NCBI RefSeq assembly: GCF_030063135.1
Contig: NZ_JASISO010000013.1
Span: forward strand, 99,922-163,921
From: Streptomyces sp. G-G2
Lineage (GTDB): Bacteria > Actinomycetota > Actinomycetes > Streptomycetales > Streptomycetaceae
Reading direction: 5' to 3'
Length of the DNA: 64,000 nt
Positions 60,376-64,000 of this stretch are shown piece by piece. The first letter of the stretch is position 1, and each line of letters begins with the position of its first letter. Made by a program: the position numbers and the translations under genes. The notes beneath the pieces were generated by a model. The model was given only the letters and a program-made list of their open reading frames with translations, did no database searches and was not told the DNA's origin.

Positions 60376-61209
60376 ATGGGATACACGGACCAGCGCTTCG
60401 ATGTGAACCTCTCGATCCTCTTCACGGAACTCCCGCTTCTGGAGCGTCCCGCGGCTGCCGCCGCGGCGGGCTTCACGGCGGTCGAGCTGTGGTGGCCCTG
60501 GATCGAAACCCCCACCCCCGCCCAGTCGGAGCTCGGCGTCCTCAAGAAGGCTCTTGAGGACGCCGGCACCCAGCTGGTGGGCCTGAACTTCTACGCCGGC
60601 CAGCTGCCGGGGCCGGACCGCGGCGCGGTATCCGTGCCCGGCGAGGAGTCGGACCGCTTCAACGCCAACATCGACGTGGCCGCGGACTTCGCCGCCTCGG
60701 TCGGCTGCAAGGCCCTGAACGCCCTCTACGGCAACCGCGTCGAGGGTGTGGACCCGGCCGTCCAGGACGAGCTGGCCCTGAAGAACCTGGTCGTGGCGGC
60801 GCAAGCCGCAGACCGGGTCGGGGCGATCCTCCTGATCGAGACCCTGAACAAGCCCGAGTCGCCGCTCTACCCGCTGGTGAGCGCCCCGGCCGGCATCGAG
60901 GTCGTGGACAAGGTGAACGAGGCCACCGGCCTCGGCAACGCCAAGTTCCTGCTCGACCTGTACCACCTGGCGATGAACGATGAGGACCTCTCCGAGGTCA
61001 TCGAAAAGTACGCCGCCAAGACCGGCCACGTCCAGATCGCGGACAAGCCGGGACGCGGTGCCCCCGGCACCGGCGAGCTGCCTCTCGAGGAGCTGCTGGA
61101 CCAGCTGAAGAAGGCCGGATACGAGGGCTACGTAGGCCTCGAGTACAAGGCCGCCGACGCCGCCGCGTCCTTCGAGTGGCTCGCCACCGAGGCCCGCGCC
61201 GCGAAGTAG
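60376..61209 (+). CDS. hyi: Hydroxypyruvate isomerase
   Basis: A 277-residue TIM-barrel sugar isomerase (xylose isomerase-like fold) that interconverts hydroxypyruvate and tartronate semialdehyde. Visible motifs are FDVNLSILFTELPLLERPAAAAAAGF, ELWWPW, LLIETLNKPESPLYP (Glu), LLDLYHLAMNDEDL (Asp-His) and HVQIADKPGRGAPGTGEL. It is followed by glxR after 74 bases. Its usual partner, glyoxylate carboligase, is not in the window and may lie past the right edge. Confidence 0.93.
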   Translation: MGYTDQRFDVNLSILFTELPLLERPAAAAAAGFTAVELWWPWIETPTPAQSELGVLKKALEDAGTQLVGLNFYAGQLPGPDRGAVSVPGEESDRFNANIDVAADFAASVGCKALNALYGNRVEGVDPAVQDELALKNLVVAAQAADRVGAILLIETLNKPESPLYPLVSAPAGIEVVDKVNEATGLGNAKFLLDLYHLAMNDEDLSEVIEKYAAKTGHVQIADKPGRGAPGTGELPLEELLDQLKKAGYEGYVGLEYKAADAAASFEWLATEARAAK

Positions 61210-61283
61210 CGGACAAAGTCCGGGCGATCAGCCAGGCACGCCACACACTTTTCGTACAAAGCATTAAGAGAAGGACCCTCATC

Positions 61284-62183
61284 ATGAGCAACCCCACCGC
61301 GCGTCCGTCGATCGCCTGGATCGGTCTCGGCATCATGGGCTCCCCCATGGCCGAGAACCTCCTGAAGGCCGGCTACTCGGTCACCGGCTTCACGCTGGAG
61401 CAGGACAAGCTGGACCGCCTGGCCGCCGCCGGCGGCGGCGTGGCCGGCTCGATCGCCGAGGCCGTCAAGGACGCCGACGTCATCATCACGATGGTGCCCG
61501 CCTCCCCGCAGGTCGAGGCCATCTCCTACGGCGAGAACGGCATCCTCGAGAACGCCAAGTCCGGCGCGCTGATCGTGGACATGTCCTCGATCACCCCGCA
61601 GACCTCGATCGACCTGGCGAAGAACGCCGCCGAGAAGGGCATTCGCGTCATCGACGCGCCCGTCTCCGGCGGCGAGGCCGGTGCCATCGAGGCCGTACTG
61701 TCGATCATGGTCGGCGGCGAGCAGGCCGACTTCGACGAGGCGCTCCCGATCCTCGAGGCCCTCGGCAAGACCATCGTGCTCTGCGGCCCGCACGGCTCCG
61801 GCCAGACGGTCAAGGCCGCGAACCAGCTCATCGTCGCGGTGAACATCCAGGCGTGCGCCGAGGCCGTCGTCTTCCTGGAGAAGTCCGGCGTGAACCTCCA
61901 GGCCGCCCTGGACGTCCTCAACGGTGGTCTGGCCGGTTCCACGGTCCTGACCCGCAAGAAGGACAACTTCCTGAACCGCGACTTCAAGCCCGGTTTCCGG
62001 ATCGACCTGCACCACAAGGACATGGGCATCGTCACCGACGCCGCCCGCAACGTCGGTGCGGCCCTCCCGGTCGGCGCGGTCGTCGCCCAGCTGGTCGCCT
62101 CGCTGCGCGCCCAGGGTGACGGCGCCCTGGACCACTCCGCGCTGCTGCGCGCGGTCGAGCGCCTCTCCGGCGCCCAGATCTGA
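61284..62183 (+). CDS. glxR: 2-Hydroxy-3-oxopropionate (tartronate semialdehyde) reductase
   Basis: A 299-residue 3-hydroxyacid dehydrogenase that reduces tartronate semialdehyde to D-glycerate with NAD(P)H. The Rossmann motif WIGLGIMGSPMAENLLKAGY starts the protein, the substrate-binding DAPVSGGEAGA and the catalytic Lys in GSGQTVKAANQLIVA follow, and the C-terminal helical domain carries RIDLHHKDMGIV. GAGAAGGA precedes the ATG by about ten bases. Probably co-transcribed with hyi. Confidence 0.93.
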   Translation: MSNPTARPSIAWIGLGIMGSPMAENLLKAGYSVTGFTLEQDKLDRLAAAGGGVAGSIAEAVKDADVIITMVPASPQVEAISYGENGILENAKSGALIVDMSSITPQTSIDLAKNAAEKGIRVIDAPVSGGEAGAIEAVLSIMVGGEQADFDEALPILEALGKTIVLCGPHGSGQTVKAANQLIVAVNIQACAEAVVFLEKSGVNLQAALDVLNGGLAGSTVLTRKKDNFLNRDFKPGFRIDLHHKDMGIVTDAARNVGAALPVGAVVAQLVASLRAQGDGALDHSALLRAVERLSGAQI

Positions 62184-62186
62184 GCC

Positions 62187-62320
62187 CGCGGCCCGCTCTC
62201 CGGGCCGCGCTCCTCCCCGCTCGCGGGGACCTGAGTTTCCGGATGGTGCCGGTGCTGACACCTGTCCTGTCGCGCCCAAGCGCCGGCACCGTCCGGATCA
62301 CCTCTCCTCAATCTTTCTTT
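62187..62320 (+). terminator. Terminator hairpins after glxR
   Basis: CGCGGCCC (62187-62194) and GGGCCGCG (62202-62209) form an 8-bp stem, followed closely by CCCCGC-TC-GCGGGG near 62216-62229. Further on, inverted copies of TCCGGA/GGTGCCGG lie at about 62240-62255 and 62283-62298. They separate glxR from the catalase promoter. Confidence 0.65.
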
Positions 62321-62409
62321 TCAACAAACTGTTGACGCCACGATCACGCCGAATTTAGGCTGTTCCGCATGACGGAAGACGATTTCCGTCAGCAGTTTTC
62401 CGTACGGAA
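62321..62409 (+). promoter_or_regulatory. Catalase promoter with both operator types
   Basis: TTGACG (62332-62337) and TAGGCT (62356-62361), spacer 18, make the promoter. TCAACA-AAC-TGTTGA (62321-62335) overlaps the -35, and TTCC-GCATGAC-GGAA (62363-62377) lies on the predicted start. Further down TTCC-GTAC-GGAA (62398-62409) is a perfect 12-bp palindrome that merges with the ribosome binding site. Confidence 0.72.
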
Positions 62410-62416
62410 GGTCACC

Positions 62417-63874
62417 ATGTCGAAGCGCACGCTGACGACCGAGTCTGGCGCCCCGGTCGCCGACAACCAGAACTCCGCTACCGCCGGCGTCGGTGGCCCC
62501 CTGCTGGTCCAGGACCAGCAGCTCCTGGAGAAGCTCGCCCGCTTCAACCGCGAGCGCATCCCGGAGCGCGTGGTGCACGCCCGCGGTTCGGCCGCCTACG
62601 GCCACTTCGAGGTGACGGACGACGTCACCGCGTACACCAGCGCCGCGTTCCTGAACACGGTCGGCAAGAAGACCAAGACCTTCCTGCGGTTCTCCACCGT
62701 CGCCGACTCGCTCGGTGGCGCCGACGCCGTGCGTGACCCCCGCGGTTTCGCGCTGAAGTTCTACACCGAAGAGGGCAACTACGACCTCGTCGGTAACAAC
62801 ACCCCGGTGTTCTTCATCAAGGACCCGATCAAGTTCCCCGACTTCATCCACTCCCAGAAGCGCGACCCCTTCACGGGCAAGCAGGAGCCGGACAACGTCT
62901 GGGACTTCTGGGCGCACGCCCCCGAGGCGACGCACCAGATCACCTGGCTGATGGGTGACCGCGGTATCCCGGCGTCGTACCGTCACATGAACGGCTACGG
63001 CTCCCACACGTACCAGTGGACCAACGCCCAGGGCGAGGCCTTCTTCGTCAAGTACCACTTCAAGACGAACCAGGGCATCCGCTGCCTCTCCGCCGAGCAG
63101 GGCGCCGAGCTGGCCGGTTCCGACGCGAACTCGCACCAGACCGACCTGCTCCAGGCCATCGAGCGCGGCGTGAACCCGAGCTGGACCCTCTACGTCCAGG
63201 TCATGCCCGCCGCCGAGGCCGCGGACTACCGCTTCAACCCGTTCGACCTCACCAAGGTGTGGCCGCACAGCGACTACCCGCTGCAGCGCGTGGGCCGTCT
63301 GGTCCTCGACCGCAACCCGGACAACGTCTTCGCCGAGGTCGAGCAGGCGGCGTTCTCCCCGAACAACTTCGTCCCGGGCATCACCGCCTCGCCGGACAAG
63401 ATGCTCCAGGGTCGTCTCTTCGCGTACGCCGACGCCCAGCGCTACCGCCTCGGTGTGAACCACACCCTGCTGCCGGTCAACGCCCCGAAGGCGTCGAAGG
63501 CCGAGAACTACGGGCGCGACGGTGTCATGGCGCTGCGCAACGGTTCGCGCCACGACAAGAACTACGAGCCCAACTCGCACCAGGGTCCGGCCGAGACGGG
63601 TCTGGCGCTCGGCGCCCCGCTCGCGGTCAGTGGCTACACGGGCACGCACGAGGCCCCGGCCCACACCAAGGACGACGACTTCTTCCAGGCCGGTGAGCTC
63701 TACCGCCTGATGTCCGAGGACGCCAAGCTGCGTCTGGTGGCGAACATCGCCGGTGGCCTCTCGCAGGTCACCCTCGAGGACGTCATCGAGAAGAACCTGG
63801 CTCACTTCCACGCCGCCGACGCCGACTACGGCAAGCGCGTCGAGGAGGCCGTTCGCGCCCTGCGCGAAGGCTAA
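62417..63874 (+). CDS. Catalase (monofunctional, small subunit)
   Basis: A 485-residue heme catalase. The distal H54 (ERVVHARGSAAYG), N127 (DLVGNNTPVFF) and proximal heme ligand Y337 (RLFAYADAQRYRLG) are all present, with the clade 3 size and NADPH-type core. GGAAGG precedes the ATG by five bases. It follows hyi-glxR but has its own promoter. Given the operators shared with purine genes, it most likely removes the H2O2 produced by uricase rather than serving a general oxidative role. Confidence 0.94.
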   Translation: MSKRTLTTESGAPVADNQNSATAGVGGPLLVQDQQLLEKLARFNRERIPERVVHARGSAAYGHFEVTDDVTAYTSAAFLNTVGKKTKTFLRFSTVADSLGGADAVRDPRGFALKFYTEEGNYDLVGNNTPVFFIKDPIKFPDFIHSQKRDPFTGKQEPDNVWDFWAHAPEATHQITWLMGDRGIPASYRHMNGYGSHTYQWTNAQGEAFFVKYHFKTNQGIRCLSAEQGAELAGSDANSHQTDLLQAIERGVNPSWTLYVQVMPAAEAADYRFNPFDLTKVWPHSDYPLQRVGRLVLDRNPDNVFAEVEQAAFSPNNFVPGITASPDKMLQGRLFAYADAQRYRLGVNHTLLPVNAPKASKAENYGRDGVMALRNGSRHDKNYEPNSHQGPAETGLALGAPLAVSGYTGTHEAPAHTKDDDFFQAGELYRLMSEDAKLRLVANIAGGLSQVTLEDVIEKNLAHFHAADADYGKRVEEAVRALREG

Positions 63875-63906
63875 GTGGTCGACGCGCGAAGTCCTTCGGG
63901 GGTTGA

Positions 63907-64000
63907 TCAAGCAGTCGGTGCGGTGGAGGATTCTTCCTGTCGGTCGAGAGAGTGTCGGTCGAGTCTGGCCAGCAGATCGTCCAGGTCGGAGGTGGTGAAC
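63907..64000 (-). CDS. C-terminal end of a minus-strand gene cut by the window edge
   Basis: The last 30 codons of an open frame entering from the right end: FTTSDLDDLLARLDRHSLDR then EESSTAPTA and TGA. It has the character of a helical C-terminus with an acidic/Ser-rich tail, but is too short to identify. It is convergent with the catalase gene, 32 bases apart. Confidence 0.35.
   Translation of the reverse strand, partial: FTTSDLDDLLARLDRHSLDRQEESSTAPTA

Overview
The window reads as a chromosomal stretch of a Streptomyces or very close relative. It has very high GC, strong G/C preference at third codon positions, many GTG starts behind GGAGG-type ribosome binding sites, F420-dependent enzyme families, FtsX-type ABC/NarL two-component pairs, and one rare TTA codon. 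No tRNA, rRNA, CRISPR array, prophage or biosynthetic cluster was seen. Mobile DNA is limited to two decayed IS5-type transposase tails at the left edge.

Layout. 1-3.1 kb is a degraded junction: remnant frames, two outward-facing transposase fragments around a DinB-like gene, an unknown gene and a Nudix hydrolase. 3.1-7.6 kb is a reductive pyrimidine catabolism operon (beta-ureidopropionase, aminotransferase, dihydropyrimidinase) whose last gene, an F420-type oxidoreductase, is a pseudogene. 7.6-16 kb holds a large unknown protein, a PPOX-class enzyme, an alginate-lyase-like lipoprotein, an XRE regulator divergent from a methionine aminopeptidase, gamma-glutamyltransferase, an unknown membrane protein and a P450. 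16-24 kb is envelope-centred: murJ, a response regulator/kinase/lipoprotein operon, an L,D-transpeptidase and a secreted CocE-type hydrolase. 23.7-26.9 kb is a glutamate-type ABC importer. 27-35 kb has exonuclease III, an MBL hydrolase, a ROK kinase, a sugar ABC importer and a Gfo/Idh oxidoreductase. 35-38 kb has a P450 fragment, a DMT exporter, a RibD-like reductase and an SDR.

38-64 kb is the most coherent part: purine/allantoin/glyoxylate catabolism. It contains allantoicase and allantoinase with the divergent IclR regulator allR, malate synthase aceB, a xanthine/uracil-type permease, an 8-oxoguanine-deaminase-like amidohydrolase, uricase with HIU hydrolase and OHCU decarboxylase, hydroxypyruvate isomerase, tartronate semialdehyde reductase and catalase. 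They are interrupted by an ABC/two-component module, a MocR regulator, an NTP-transferase and three secreted or nuclease-type genes. Together they would take purines via urate and allantoin to glyoxylate, then to malate (AceB) or glycerate (Hyi/GlxR, with glyoxylate carboligase expected outside the window); catalase would remove the H2O2 made by uricase.

The strongest new signal is regulatory. A TTCC-N7-GGAA palindrome recurs at the promoters of allB/allR, aceB, hyi-glxR and catalase. A second element (TCAAC-N5-GTTGA) sits on the core promoters of allB, uricase and catalase, weakly at aceB, and is almost identical between uricase and catalase. Both lie where repressors normally bind, suggesting a dispersed regulon with two overlapping inputs. 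Other notable items are a 20-bp hairpin containing the start codon of an exonuclease gene, a proline/glycine-rich insert in a kinase dimerisation domain, a TTA codon in the glutamate-binding protein, and an operator-flanked, possibly leaderless methionine aminopeptidase.
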